Positions 1 to 8,605 of a DNA stretch of 33,631 bases are shown piece after piece. A model generated the notes under the pieces. That model did not search any database. It was not told the origin of the DNA and was given only the letters and a program-made list of their open reading frames with translations. Source of the stretch: Candidatus Gastranaerophilales bacterium (GTDB lineage: Bacteria; Cyanobacteriota; Vampirovibrionia; Gastranaerophilales; Gastranaerophilaceae); assembly GCA_944322855.1 (NCBI GenBank), contig CALUQG010000021.1, forward strand, positions 1 to 33,631, read 5' to 3'. Every line of letters begins with the position of its first letter. Positions within the stretch are counted from its first letter, which is position 1. The translations under genes and the position numbers were made by a program.

Positions 1-44
1 AATAACAATCTTGCTTGTGATGCTGCTAAACCCATTATCGGCTC

Positions 45-80
45 CTTACGTACTTACTTTTTTTACTTACTACTTACGTA
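45..80. repeat. CTTACGTA direct repeat with internal CTTAC copies
   Basis: CTTACGTA occurs at 45-52 and again at 73-80, and CTTAC recurs at 53-57 and 66-70 between them. The reading frame from base 1 is open to a TAA at 85-87, so this could be the 3' end of a gene that starts outside the window, but the predicted tail resembles nothing I know. The rest of 88-186 is plain AT-rich DNA. Whether the repeat has a role is unknown. Confidence 0.4.
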
Positions 81-186
81 TATATAAAAACAAAATAAAA
101 TAGCTATATTCAATATATATTATTTTTGTTACATTTCTTTACATATACTTTAAATACCTTATATGGCTTTTATTTAGAGAAATTAG

Positions 187-215
187 TGGTACAATATTTT
201 TAATATACTAAGGAG
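187..215 (+). promoter_or_regulatory. lysA extended -10 promoter and Shine-Dalgarno
   Basis: TGG-TACAAT at 187-195 fits an extended -10 element (TGn plus -10). No good -35 lies 17 bases upstream. Transcription would start near 202. AAGGAG at 210-215 is a strong ribosome binding site about 12 bases before the lysA ATG. Inferred from sequence only. Confidence 0.5.
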
Positions 216-227
216 ATTTTTATATAA

Positions 228-1556
228 ATGAATACAGCTAACCAATCTTTAAAACCAGTTACAGCAAAAATAAATGAAAATAGCCATATAGAAATCGGAG
301 GCTGTGATACAGTTGAGCTTGCGGAAAAATACGGCACACCGCTGTATGTATTTGATGAAACAACAATAAGAACTATTGCTCGCCAGTATAAAGATGCTTT
401 CAGCAAATATCCTAAAGTCAGTATGCTGTATGCGTCAAAGGCTTTTATGACAAAAGCTGTAGTCCGCATACTTTCGCAAGAAGGTTTTGGCTTTGATATG
501 GTTTCAGGCGGTGAAATCTATACAGCAAAAACAGGCGGCGCTGATATGTCAAAGTGCCTTTTCAACGGTAACAACAAATCAATTGAAGAACTTGAAATGG
601 CAATTGAACTCGGTGTTGGTTTAATATCTGTTGACAATTTTCTTGAGCTTGCTTTACTGGATAATGCTGCAAAGTCAGCAGGGAAAAAAGTTGATATCCT
701 TTTAAGAGTTACTCCTGGTATTGAGTGCCATACACATGAGTACATACAAACAGGACACCTTGATTCAAAATTCGGTTTCGATTTAACACAGGTTGACGAA
801 GCAATTGAACTTATTATCGACGAATATAAAAACCTTAATCTGACAGGTCTTCACGCTCATATCGGTTCTCAAATATTTGAGACATCTATTTATTATGATG
901 AAGTTAAAGTACTTTTGAAAGAGATGGGAAGAATAAAAGCAAAGTACAAATTGAATTTGACGCATATAAATCTTGGCGGCGGACTCGGAATAAAATATAC
1001 AGAAAACGACTGCCCTCCTTCGATTGATGAAATTGCACAAAAAATCATTTCATCCATATATGACAATGCAAAAAAATACAATGTAGATGAGCCGGAAATT
1101 CATATAGAGCCGGGTAGAAGTATCATCGGTACATCAGGGGTCACTTTATATACTGTCGGAAGTTCAAAACAGGTTCCTAAAGGAAGAAAATATGTAGCTG
1201 TTGATGGTGGTATGGCTGATAACCCGAGGCCGAGTCTTTATCAAGCTGTTTATACAGCGGAACTCGCAAACAGACCAAATGATATTCCGTCAGAAACTGT
1301 TACTATTGCAGGCAGATTTTGTGAATCCGGTGATATTTTAATCAAAGAAACAAAATTACCTGAACTGAAAGAAGGCGATATTCTCTGTTTCTATGACACA
1401 GGTGCTTACGGATATTCTATGTCCAGCAATTACAACAGAGTTCTAAGACCGGCTGCGGTACTTGTAAATAATGGACAATCTGATATTATTATAAATAGAG
1501 AAACATATGAACATCTAACAGCAATGGATGTAATTCCCGAAAGACTTAGCAAATAA
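228..1556 (+). CDS. lysA: diaminopimelate decarboxylase
   Basis: Decarboxylates meso-diaminopimelate to L-lysine, the last step of lysine biosynthesis; a cytoplasmic PLP enzyme of the fold-III (alanine racemase-like) group. At 442 residues it has full family length. Visible motifs are YASKA with the PLP lysine at K71, HIGSQI, the GGGLG phosphate-binding loop, EPGRS, the substrate-binding C-E-S-G-D cysteine motif and the DTGAYG motif near the C-terminus. ATG at 228 follows a strong AAGGAG. It is the first gene of a tight operon with cdaA (11-base gap) and eda. Arginine or ornithine decarboxylase relatives share the fold, but the CESGD and EPGRS context fits LysA best. Confidence 0.96.
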   Translation: MNTANQSLKPVTAKINENSHIEIGGCDTVELAEKYGTPLYVFDETTIRTIARQYKDAFSKYPKVSMLYASKAFMTKAVVRILSQEGFGFDMVSGGEIYTAKTGGADMSKCLFNGNNKSIEELEMAIELGVGLISVDNFLELALLDNAAKSAGKKVDILLRVTPGIECHTHEYIQTGHLDSKFGFDLTQVDEAIELIIDEYKNLNLTGLHAHIGSQIFETSIYYDEVKVLLKEMGRIKAKYKLNLTHINLGGGLGIKYTENDCPPSIDEIAQKIISSIYDNAKKYNVDEPEIHIEPGRSIIGTSGVTLYTVGSSKQVPKGRKYVAVDGGMADNPRPSLYQAVYTAELANRPNDIPSETVTIAGRFCESGDILIKETKLPELKEGDILCFYDTGAYGYSMSSNYNRVLRPAAVLVNNGQSDIIINRETYEHLTAMDVIPERLSK

Positions 1557-1567
1557 GGCATTTAACA

Positions 1568-2500
1568 GTGATTGGAGCAATAAAAGAGAGTTTGATAGCA
1601 CAACTGGCTGCACTTAATTTAACTTTTACATGGGTTAATCTTCTTGAACTGCTCATAATCGCTGCTTTTGTCTTTTTTATTTATCAAAAATTTATTAAAG
1701 GTACTCAGTCTGAAAAACTTGTGAAAGGTATTTTTATTTTACTGATTGCTTGGTTGTTTTCAGAAATTTTGATTAAATTTAATCTGTTGATACTCGGTGT
1801 ATTCCTGCGCACGATGGTAAGTATCATAATGTTCGGTGCTGTTATCATCTTCCAGCCGGAAATAAGAAAGTTTCTGGGATATTTAGGACAGTCAAATTTT
1901 TTGAATACACATTTTAATTTGAGAAGAAAAAATCTTAAAGACACGCAAAAAGTTAATGTTTTAAAAGAATTAATAGAATCTGTCAAATATCTTTCAAAAA
2001 CGAGAACCGGTGCATTAATGGTTCTTGAACGTATTGATGATGTAAACAGCTATTCGGATGTCGGAACACAGCTTGACGCTATTTTGTCCACAGAATTATT
2101 ATTGACAATATTTCACCCGAATACCCCATTGCACGACGGAGCTGTTGTTATTTCAGGTGATGTAATCAAGTCAGCCGGAGTATTGCTGCCTTTGACCGAA
2201 GATCCCAAGCTCAGCTGGAAATACGGCACACGCCACAGAGCTGCAATCGGAATGAGCGAAGTGTCTGATTCAGCCTGTCTTGTTGTTTCTGAAGAAACTG
2301 GTGACGTTTCAATCGCTCTTGACGGTACTTTGAAAAAATATGAAGACATAACACAACTAAAAAAAGATTTGGAAATACTGCTTGGCTACGAAGATGAAGA
2401 TGTTATCGAAGAAAACAAAACTGTTTTCAATTTTATTAAGATAAAGACTAAGAAACAGGCCGCCCAGTCAGATAAAAAAAATGATAAGATGTCTAAATAA
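1568..2500 (+). CDS. cdaA: diadenylate cyclase, membrane-anchored (CdaA/DacA type)
   Basis: Makes cyclic di-AMP from two ATP. The N-terminus has about three membrane helices (residues 25-40, 52-70 and 74-96), followed by a linker and a DisA_N (DAC) domain. The catalytic signatures are D-G-A at 190-192 and the T-R-H-R motif at 221-224. The start is GTG at 1568; the only ribosome-binding sequence is an AAGG overlapping the lysA stop codon, so translation is probably coupled. The length of 310 exceeds the usual 270 or so because of a charged C-terminal tail (about residues 270-310). In Firmicutes cdaA is usually followed by cdaR (YbbR) and glmM; here it lies between lysA and eda and no CdaR-like gene is in the window. 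Confidence 0.93.
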   Translation: MIGAIKESLIAQLAALNLTFTWVNLLELLIIAAFVFFIYQKFIKGTQSEKLVKGIFILLIAWLFSEILIKFNLLILGVFLRTMVSIIMFGAVIIFQPEIRKFLGYLGQSNFLNTHFNLRRKNLKDTQKVNVLKELIESVKYLSKTRTGALMVLERIDDVNSYSDVGTQLDAILSTELLLTIFHPNTPLHDGAVVISGDVIKSAGVLLPLTEDPKLSWKYGTRHRAAIGMSEVSDSACLVVSEETGDVSIALDGTLKKYEDITQLKKDLEILLGYEDEDVIEENKTVFNFIKIKTKKQAAQSDKKNDKMSK

Positions 2501-3129
2501 TGAATATACAAAACCCGATAGATGCCATTTATAAACACAAAATAGTGGCTGTAATTAGAGCCGAAGAACCTGATGAAGCCGTTGAAAAAGCACGTGCAAT
2601 GATATCTGGCGGATTGAAAATTTTTGAAATAACTGTTGAAAAAGGTTCTATGCTGCCGGCAATTGAAGAACTAAACAAAAACAACGACATAGTTGTTATG
2701 GCCGGCGGAGTTGTCACAGCAATGAGAGCCCAGGAAGCAATTAACCTCGGTGCAAAGTGCATAATTTCACCGGTTTTGCAAAATAGTTTATTAAAATTCT
2801 GCCTTGGTAAAAAAATACCTCATATTGCAACTGTTTCAACACCAAATGAAGCATACAATGCCTGGAAACATAGAATTCCTATTATAAAAATCTTTCCTGC
2901 TAAATCAATGGGGCACGTTGAGTACATAGAAGATGTACTTCGGCCGATGCCTTTTTTAAACTTGATGCCGTCAGGCGGTGTCACTCTTGAGGATTTTACG
3001 CTGTATCTTAAAGCCGGTTCTGTTGCCGTCGGGATGGGCAGATGTCTTTACAAAAATGCTTCACTAAAAGAAATTACTGAACGAGCAAAATTTGCTGTAA
3101 CAAAATTGTCTGAATTTACTAATTTATAA
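2500..3129 (+). CDS. eda: KDPG/KHG aldolase (class I)
   Basis: Cleaves 2-keto-3-deoxy-6-phosphogluconate to pyruvate and glyceraldehyde-3-phosphate (Entner-Doudoroff pathway), or acts on a related 2-keto-4-hydroxy acid. It is a 209-residue TIM barrel of normal length. Visible are A-V-I-R at the N-terminus, F-E-I-T with the catalytic glutamate E43, the Schiff-base lysine K130 in K-I-F-P-A-K, and M-P-S-G-G-V for phosphate binding. The usual GAGTV sequence is replaced by M-A-G-G-V-V. Its ATG overlaps the cdaA stop by one base (TAATG), indicating translational coupling. No edd or kinase gene is in view, so the true substrate is uncertain. Confidence 0.9.
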   Translation: MNIQNPIDAIYKHKIVAVIRAEEPDEAVEKARAMISGGLKIFEITVEKGSMLPAIEELNKNNDIVVMAGGVVTAMRAQEAINLGAKCIISPVLQNSLLKFCLGKKIPHIATVSTPNEAYNAWKHRIPIIKIFPAKSMGHVEYIEDVLRPMPFLNLMPSGGVTLEDFTLYLKAGSVAVGMGRCLYKNASLKEITERAKFAVTKLSEFTNL

Positions 3130-4240
3130 TTTTTATTATTTCTTGAGCCCTATCAGACCATTTATGTTTTTGCTTTACAATTTTTGATGCTTTTAGGGCT
3201 GCTTCTTGCCGTTCAGCTTCATGTTTTAAGTAGTAATCAGCTTTCTGAGCTATATCTTCATATGTAACAGGGTTGCAAAAATCAAATGTATCAGGAAATT
3301 CTACAGAAAGTGTCGGATTTTCTGCTGCTAACATAAATGTTTCAACAGCTGCCGCGCTAAATACTCTGTCATGGATACCGCCTGACAAATGGAATGGCTG
3401 TGAGTGAAGTGTTATTTTGGATTTATTCATCAAATGTACTGTCTCTCTGATGTCGCCGCCTTTAACCAGTTTTATGTTCCCTGATATGTATTTTTCCCAT
3501 GGGCCTTCACCGAATATTGTCAGATTAAAATCTTTCAATGCCTGTATCATCTTCACCCTCTGTTTGTAAGTGATGATATAAGAAATACTCTTTGCCATAA
3601 GAACATACTGCGAAGCATCAAACTCTATTCCGACTTGTTTTTTGAAAAATTGGTAAATATCCCACAAAGACAATGCCGGATGTTCAAGAGCAACTTCGCA
3701 AAACTCCATCATTAGATTAAAAACAAGATTAGGCATGATTTCTTTGAGTTTTTGGATTTGTGCTTCATAATCCCCAATTGAGCCGAAAAATGTAATATCA
3801 AATTCTTTTTCAGTATCCTCTTTTTTCCAAAAGTCTATATCAATCCCACCGGGTATATATCCATGCACAAGCTGTGGAATAAAATGCTTAATAGCTTCTG
3901 TATCATTTGCACAGGAATTAAACATTACAAAGTTTTTGTATGTTGCAAATTGCGTTGCAATATCATAATTTTGATAAAAAACAGAATCCAAACACCACAT
4001 TATATTTGTGATATTTTGGTTTAAAAAATTTTGCCACAATGGTAATCCGCTTGCATTAAAAGCAATTGCAAGCTGGGGCGTAATTTGGTTTTCATAACAT
4101 TCTTTAGTGGAATAGCATTTTACACCTATTTCATTAAATCCTTTTATCAATCCGTTTATAAAACTGGCAATTGCATTGTATCTTCCGCCGGTACTTTCTT
4201 TATCTCCGTGTACTGCAATTATCAAATCTTCTTTATTCAT
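3119..4240 (-). CDS. glycosyltransferase, CgeB/YkvP-like
   Basis: A 373-residue cytoplasmic protein resembling the CgeB/YkvP group of GT-B glycosyltransferases. The C-terminal half has the family pattern: a beta strand leading to F-G-E-G-P-W (about residue 235), a segment around V-H-L-M-N-K-S-K-I-T-L, then S-G-G-I-H-D-R-V-F and a stretch of small residues before the E-x-F turn near the nucleotide-sugar site. Donor and acceptor cannot be read from the sequence; surface glycan or protein glycosylation is likely. ATG at 4240 follows AGAGGAATAG. Its 3' end overlaps the convergent eda gene by 11 bases and no terminator separates them. Confidence 0.72.
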   Translation of the reverse strand: MNKEDLIIAVHGDKESTGGRYNAIASFINGLIKGFNEIGVKCYSTKECYENQITPQLAIAFNASGLPLWQNFLNQNITNIMWCLDSVFYQNYDIATQFATYKNFVMFNSCANDTEAIKHFIPQLVHGYIPGGIDIDFWKKEDTEKEFDITFFGSIGDYEAQIQKLKEIMPNLVFNLMMEFCEVALEHPALSLWDIYQFFKKQVGIEFDASQYVLMAKSISYIITYKQRVKMIQALKDFNLTIFGEGPWEKYISGNIKLVKGGDIRETVHLMNKSKITLHSQPFHLSGGIHDRVFSAAAVETFMLAAENPTLSVEFPDTFDFCNPVTYEDIAQKADYYLKHEAERQEAALKASKIVKQKHKWSDRAQEIIKIIN

Positions 4241-4330
4241 CTATTCCTCTAATCCGCTCTTAATTTATTATAATTATAATCTTATATTTTTCTCTTTATG
4301 TCTAATAAGAAACTTTTTTTAATATTTATA

Positions 4331-4364
4331 AAAAAAGCTTTAGATAAAAATCTAAAGCTTTTTT
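4331..4364 (-). terminator. Rho-independent terminator of ftsZ (bidirectional)
   Basis: A perfect 15-bp stem (4331-4345 with 4350-4364, core GCTTTAGAT/ATCTAAAGC) closes a four-base AAAA loop. The stem ends are A-runs and T-runs, so it gives a U-tract on either strand. It lies 17 bases beyond the ftsZ stop on the minus strand and also insulates the glycosyltransferase gene downstream. Confidence 0.92.
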
Positions 4365-4381
4365 ATTATTTATTTAATCAC

Positions 4382-5593
4382 TTATTTTTGTAAGAACGGA
4401 GGAATATCAATAATACTCATCAAATCATTTTGTGATTTTTGTGCCGGAGTAATAGCCGGTTTTGGCTGCGGAGTATTTGACAACGCAGGAGTTGATTGAG
4501 TATTTGATTGACTTCCTGTATTGAATGAACCTGAGAAGAAATCAGCAGCACTCAATGTACGAACCGCATCTTTTTTCGCTTCAGGCTGGGATGTTTTCAT
4601 TTCAAATCCGGTAGCAATAACAGTGATTTGAATTTCTCCCTGAATTCTGTCATCAATAACAGAGCCGAATGTAACAATTGCATCTTCTGCAACTGCGTCA
4701 TGGATAACCTGAGCAGCTTCTGTAACTTCATGCAATGTCATATCAGAGCCGCCTGTAACATTCATAATAATACCTGAAGCACCATTTATTGAAGTTTCAA
4801 GCAATGGTGAATTAATAGCAAGTTTAGCTGCTTCCATAGCTCTGCCTTCACCTGTACCTCTGCCGATACCCATCAAAGCAGAGCCGCTTGACTGCATAAC
4901 AGCTTTGACATCAGCAAAGTCAACATTAATAAGTCCAGGAACAGTGATAATATCTGATATACCTTGAACACCTCTTAACAGTACTTCATCAACAACCTGA
5001 AAGGCTTCTTTCATTGTTGTTCTTCTTTCAACGACTTCAAGAAGTTTGTCGTTTGGTATAACAATAAGAGCATCAACAGTTTCTTTGAGTTTTTCAAGAC
5101 CCTGCTGAGCTTGATTCATTCTTCTTTTACCTTCAAAGCTGAAAGGTTTTGTAACAACACCGATAGTCAAAGCGCCGAGTTCTTTTGCTATTTTAGCAAT
5201 AACAGGTGCAGCACCGGTACCGGTACCGCCGCCCATGCCTGCAGTAACAAATACCATGTCAGCGCCGTCAAGTGCTTGTACAATCTGGTCTCTGGTTTCT
5301 TCAGCAGCCTTTTCACCAACTGAAGGATCGCCGCCTGCACCAAGACCTTCTGTTAATTTGCCGCCAAGCTGAATTTTGTTTTCAGCAAGTGACATTTTTA
5401 AAACCTGGGCATCAGTGTTCATTGCCCAAAAATCAACACCTGTTAATCCGGCTTTAATCATTCTGTTTACAGCGTTGCCTCCGCCACCGCCCGCACCAAT
5501 AACTTTGATATCAGCTACATTGGCAACTTCTGATGTGTCTATATCTTGTTCTTTGTCTCTTCTTCCGAAGATATCCGGTCCGAAATTTTCCAC
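4382..5593 (-). CDS. ftsZ: cell division GTPase FtsZ
   Basis: Tubulin homologue that forms the cytokinetic Z ring. The 403-residue protein has an acidic N-terminal extension (residues 1-27), the glycine-rich G-A-G-G-G-G-G-N (33-40), the tubulin signature G-G-G-T-G-T-G at 121-127, the T7 synergy loop around N-V-D-F-A-D-V-K, a variable Gln/Pro/Thr-rich linker (about 340-390) and a C-terminal anchor peptide of I-D-I-P-P-F-L-Q-K type. The start is GTG at 5593 with an AAAGAGGT ribosome binding site. It stands alone, without ftsA or ftsQ beside it, and ends at a strong terminator. A possible -10 box (TATAAT, minus strand, 5657-5662) lies upstream with no clear -35. Confidence 0.98.
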   Translation of the reverse strand: MENFGPDIFGRRDKEQDIDTSEVANVADIKVIGAGGGGGNAVNRMIKAGLTGVDFWAMNTDAQVLKMSLAENKIQLGGKLTEGLGAGGDPSVGEKAAEETRDQIVQALDGADMVFVTAGMGGGTGTGAAPVIAKIAKELGALTIGVVTKPFSFEGKRRMNQAQQGLEKLKETVDALIVIPNDKLLEVVERRTTMKEAFQVVDEVLLRGVQGISDIITVPGLINVDFADVKAVMQSSGSALMGIGRGTGEGRAMEAAKLAINSPLLETSINGASGIIMNVTGGSDMTLHEVTEAAQVIHDAVAEDAIVTFGSVIDDRIQGEIQITVIATGFEMKTSQPEAKKDAVRTLSAADFFSGSFNTGSQSNTQSTPALSNTPQPKPAITPAQKSQNDLMSIIDIPPFLQK

Positions 5594-5901
5594 TTATTTG
5601 ACCTCTTTCAATCTAATACTTTTTACTCGAAAGGTTATTTTTAATATAACTCACTAATTATACTATTTTAAAAAAATTAAATAGTAAAGAAATTTAAGCA
5701 TTTTTAACAATTATTTTAATATAAGTTAAAAATTTTTTAACAAAATTTTTTTATCCGATGTAAAATTAAACATGTCATCTATTCAGCATGCTCAAGACGG
5801 CATGTTTAGATTTACAATTCGTTACATACAAGTGGAATATGCGCAAATTTAATTTTTTTTATTCGTTTTAATATATAGGAAGTGTGTTTAAGGTGGTAAA
5901 A
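5594..5901. other. Divergent intergenic region between ftsZ and an unknown gene
   Basis: About 300 bases without a gene. The part nearest ftsZ is very AT-rich and holds the possible minus-strand TATAAT at 5657-5662. A less AT-rich patch at 5757-5850 contains an inverted repeat, AAACATG at 5768-5774 and CATGTTT at 5801-5807, around a central GCATGC (5786-5791); this could be a regulator site or a small structured leader for the plus-strand gene. AAGGTGG at 5890-5896 is that gene's ribosome binding site. No coding potential seen. Confidence 0.5.
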
Positions 5902-7362
5902 ATGCCAGGTATAAGCAACATTAACAGAACAAATTTTGCGAAGGCTTTTAATAGAGGTTACGTATACGGTAGAGCCAGTGCATCAAATGTTTCATCAGCC
6001 GATGCAAAATGGTATGAAGCAGCATTAATAAAATTTAAAGAATGTCAGGGCGAAACATTTAATAACTTAGTAACAGCAGTCGGTACTGCCGGTGTCGCTC
6101 CTATATTTATTATTCATAACCCACTGGCAAAAGAGGATAAACAGACAAAAGAATATACTGCAGCCAGACAGCCTATTTCAGCAATAATTACTCTTGGTGC
6201 ACAGGTTCCGATTATGGATGCATACAATAAGGCTCTTGAATATGCAGCTACAAGATATCATTTTGATAAATGCGATTTATCTGCTGCTCCGCCGCAGTCA
6301 TATTTGAAAAACGGAATAAAACATTTATATAAAGATTATATTTATCAGTGCGCAATAAATGGTATTGAGCCTGAAAAGAAAAAAGCAAAAATGAAAGAGT
6401 TCTATTATCAACTCAAAGATGAAGCTTTTTATAGAGAGTTAAAAAATCTAAGAGAGTCTGCAAGAAATGGTAATGTTCCAGAATATCTTGCAAAATCAAT
6501 GACTGCAGACGGTCATATAAAAATCGAAGACATGATTTCTCCCAAAGACTTAAAAGATGCAGAAAGACAGCTTTTAGAACATTACTTTAAAGAGGTGTTT
6601 GGTCTGGATGTTGCTGATTTGGGCTTAGGAGAAAAGAAAAAAGTTGATTCGCTCGATGCACTCAAGAAAAAAGCTGTTAAACAGGCATTTAAAGAAAAAA
6701 ATATTGATATAGATAAAAACTTAATTAAAACTATTAAAACTTTTGTTAATGAAAATGTCGATGAAGTAGCAAGAATGAATGTTGAAGAACACTTAAGAAG
6801 ACAGGCAAAAGTCAAAGTTTATTCTTCAAATTTATACAGAAAAGCAAAAGAAGAACTCGCTGAATATCAAAGAAAACTAATCGTTGAAAAAGTTCCGAAT
6901 AATGAATTTCAGCGTTTGATGAAAATAAAAAATGATGAACTTTTCGAAGGTTTGAGAAAACATGCGGAACAGCTTCGAGAAACAGCACCGAAGAGCGTCC
7001 CCGAAGGTTCACTTATCCTAGATGCAGCTGAAGCAGATACTTTGTACAACAAAATTAATACAAAACTAACAATGGGCTCTGCGGATGACAAACTCATAAG
7101 ACATTTGAGAACATCGGAAGGCTCAACTTTTGATGAGTTATTGAAAAGTGTTCAAATCAAAAAATGGTTAACAACAAGAATTAATAAATCTGAAAAATAT
7201 CTTTCCGATTTCAAACAAAAAAGCGGTCTGGTTGTCGGTCTTGCAATATTGCCATTTACCTGCGGATTGTTAAACTGGGCTTATCCAAGAATTATGGAAG
7301 AATGGTTCCCAAATCTGGCTCACGCAAAATCAGCCTCAAGTGAAAAAAAGGAGGCTAAATAA
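5902..7362 (+). CDS. Unknown membrane-associated protein, charged and helical
   Basis: I do not recognise this 486-residue protein. Near residues 45-65 and 83-102 are two hydrophobic stretches separated by a charged loop of K-E-D-K-Q-T-K-E type. The middle (about 120-420) is Lys/Glu-rich and probably helical or coiled-coil. A final hydrophobic segment around V-V-G-L-A-I-L-P-F lies about 35 residues from the C-terminus. No signal peptide is seen. I prefer ATG 5902, with AAGGTGG five bases upstream, over the in-frame GTG at 5884. Its stop overlaps the start of the next gene (TAATG), so the two proteins are probably made together. The two-helix-plus-charged-loop layout recurs in the genes at 7362 and 30138. 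Confidence 0.8.
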   Translation: MPGISNINRTNFAKAFNRGYVYGRASASNVSSADAKWYEAALIKFKECQGETFNNLVTAVGTAGVAPIFIIHNPLAKEDKQTKEYTAARQPISAIITLGAQVPIMDAYNKALEYAATRYHFDKCDLSAAPPQSYLKNGIKHLYKDYIYQCAINGIEPEKKKAKMKEFYYQLKDEAFYRELKNLRESARNGNVPEYLAKSMTADGHIKIEDMISPKDLKDAERQLLEHYFKEVFGLDVADLGLGEKKKVDSLDALKKKAVKQAFKEKNIDIDKNLIKTIKTFVNENVDEVARMNVEEHLRRQAKVKVYSSNLYRKAKEELAEYQRKLIVEKVPNNEFQRLMKIKNDELFEGLRKHAEQLRETAPKSVPEGSLILDAAEADTLYNKINTKLTMGSADDKLIRHLRTSEGSTFDELLKSVQIKKWLTTRINKSEKYLSDFKQKSGLVVGLAILPFTCGLLNWAYPRIMEEWFPNLAHAKSASSEKKEAK

Positions 7363-8036
7363 TGAACGTAACTAAAATTGGTAATCGTTTTCTAAATTCA
7401 AGATTTATGAACGCTGTATGTTCAGAAAGAGCCGGTGATGCAGCAGCTACTATAGCATTGTTGTCAACAACAACAAAGGACCTTGTAAACTGTGCATACT
7501 ACACAACTCAAAGTTTGCACAATAAAAAAATCCCTGAAGAAAAAAGAAAATTTGTTGCCGGTATTGACCTTTCAAACGGTATATTGAATGTACTTTCACA
7601 GTTAACAATCGGTATGTACATCAAAAACAAAACTCCTGTAGCATTTGATTATTTATTCAGAAATTCCAAAATGTCTAAAAATGCTTATAATGCAGCAAAA
7701 GGCGGTTTTTCTCTGATAGTTACACTGGTTGTTGCACAGGTACTTTTAAAACGTATTTTGACACCGTTTATTTCTACTCCTATGGCACATTATTTCAAAG
7801 AGTATGCTGACAAAAAAGATGCAGCAACGAAAAAAACAAATAATGAACAGGATAAAAATACAAAAACGGCAAAAGACGATAAAACAGAAAAAACAAAAGA
7901 AACTGAAAAGACAAAACAGACTATTGCAACAGAAAAAACAGAAACACAACAAAATTCAAAAGTTTCTATAAATAGTATGAATACAAACCTTTCTTCACCG
8001 TTTAAAAGTTTTGAAGGTTTGTTAAAAGTCAAATAA
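7362..8036 (+). CDS. Unknown small membrane protein with Lys/Thr/Glu-rich tail
   Basis: Not recognised. The 224-residue protein has hydrophobic stretches near residues 25-45, 65-85 and 105-140, with a charged loop (K-I-P-E-E-K-R-K-F) between the first two. The tail from about 150 is low-complexity Lys/Thr/Glu/Asp (many KTE and TEK units) and ends in a Ser/Phe/Lys-rich stretch containing S-P-F-K-S-F. It starts by a one-base stop-start overlap with the preceding gene, so the pair is translationally coupled. The loop followed by L-S-N/Q-L-T-I-G resembles part of the 912-residue protein at 30138. Its tail codes for an adenine-rich repetitive sequence that may be length-variable. Confidence 0.8.
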   Translation: MNVTKIGNRFLNSRFMNAVCSERAGDAAATIALLSTTTKDLVNCAYYTTQSLHNKKIPEEKRKFVAGIDLSNGILNVLSQLTIGMYIKNKTPVAFDYLFRNSKMSKNAYNAAKGGFSLIVTLVVAQVLLKRILTPFISTPMAHYFKEYADKKDAATKKTNNEQDKNTKTAKDDKTEKTKETEKTKQTIATEKTETQQNSKVSINSMNTNLSSPFKSFEGLLKVK

Positions 8037-8074
8037 CCCCATTTCTATTACAATTAATAAAAAAGGAAAATAAG

Positions 8075-8605
8075 ATGAGAATTCAAGCATTTAATTGTAG
8101 CTATTTTTCTACACCATTTACCCATAAAAAAGAAATCAAACAAAATCCTTCATTTTCAAAACTATTGTATGAAGATTCTTTTGAAAAAGACCTTGATAAA
8201 TCAAAAGATTTTACAGATGACGAAAAGTCTCTGGCAAAACAGTTAGTTGATTTGACTAAAGATGATTTAAACAAATCTGATTATAACGATTTTGTCAGCA
8301 GATATATTTTAATGAGGGCGAACAAAAGAGATGATGATCCGAGAGCCCATAAAGACAGAATTGTTTTTTCAATCGAGAATGACAGAGGGCTTGTTGAGGC
8401 AATGTTCATTGACCCTTGTATAAGATATGAAGATGGAACAAAGCTTGATAAAGCAAGCCTGCTTGGCCTTGCTAAAGATTTGACAGAATGGCACAATAAC
8501 CATTGCAATGCAGTAAAAGTTGCAAAATTTATGGACAAAGGTGCACCTGAACCTTATGATGACGGAGACCCGATGAACGGATGGGTCGATCCTTTCCCTA
8601 TGTAG
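8075..8605 (+). CDS. Unknown acidic protein, 176 residues
   Basis: Not recognised. No signal peptide or membrane segment. The first 30 residues are polar with several Phe, and N-P-S-F-S-K near residues 25-30 is a loose match to the S-F-K-G type motif seen in neighbouring unknown proteins. The rest is an acidic, probably globular domain with D-D-D-P-R, R-I-V-F-S-I-E-N-D-R-G and a C-terminal run rich in Asp, Gly and Pro. ATG 8075 follows AAAAGGA. It lies 38 bases beyond the preceding gene on the same strand and is probably in one operon with the two upstream unknowns. Its 3' end overlaps the convergent permease gene by 8 bases. Confidence 0.78.
   Translation: MRIQAFNCSYFSTPFTHKKEIKQNPSFSKLLYEDSFEKDLDKSKDFTDDEKSLAKQLVDLTKDDLNKSDYNDFVSRYILMRANKRDDDPRAHKDRIVFSIENDRGLVEAMFIDPCIRYEDGTKLDKASLLGLAKDLTEWHNNHCNAVKVAKFMDKGAPEPYDDGDPMNGWVDPFPM

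Noticed and set aside
1-87. Open frame from the left edge to a TAA at 85-87, possibly the end of an upstream gene
   Set aside because: Fewer than 30 codons, no recognisable sequence, and its end lies in a CTTAC repeat; not enough to call a gene.
5884-5901. GTG at 5884 as start of the 5902 gene
   Set aside because: AGGAAG is only one base upstream of it, while AAGGTGG is well placed for ATG 5902.
7850-7960. Adenine-rich repeats in the 7362 gene as a possible CRISPR or tandem array
   Set aside because: Units are irregular codon-level KTE/TEK repeats in frame, without constant repeats or spacers.
7746-8032. Minus-strand Phe/Cys-rich open frames opposite the tail of the 7362 gene
   Set aside because: These are shadows of the Lys/Thr/Glu-rich coding tail on the plus strand (AAA/ACA codons read in reverse) with no ribosome binding site.
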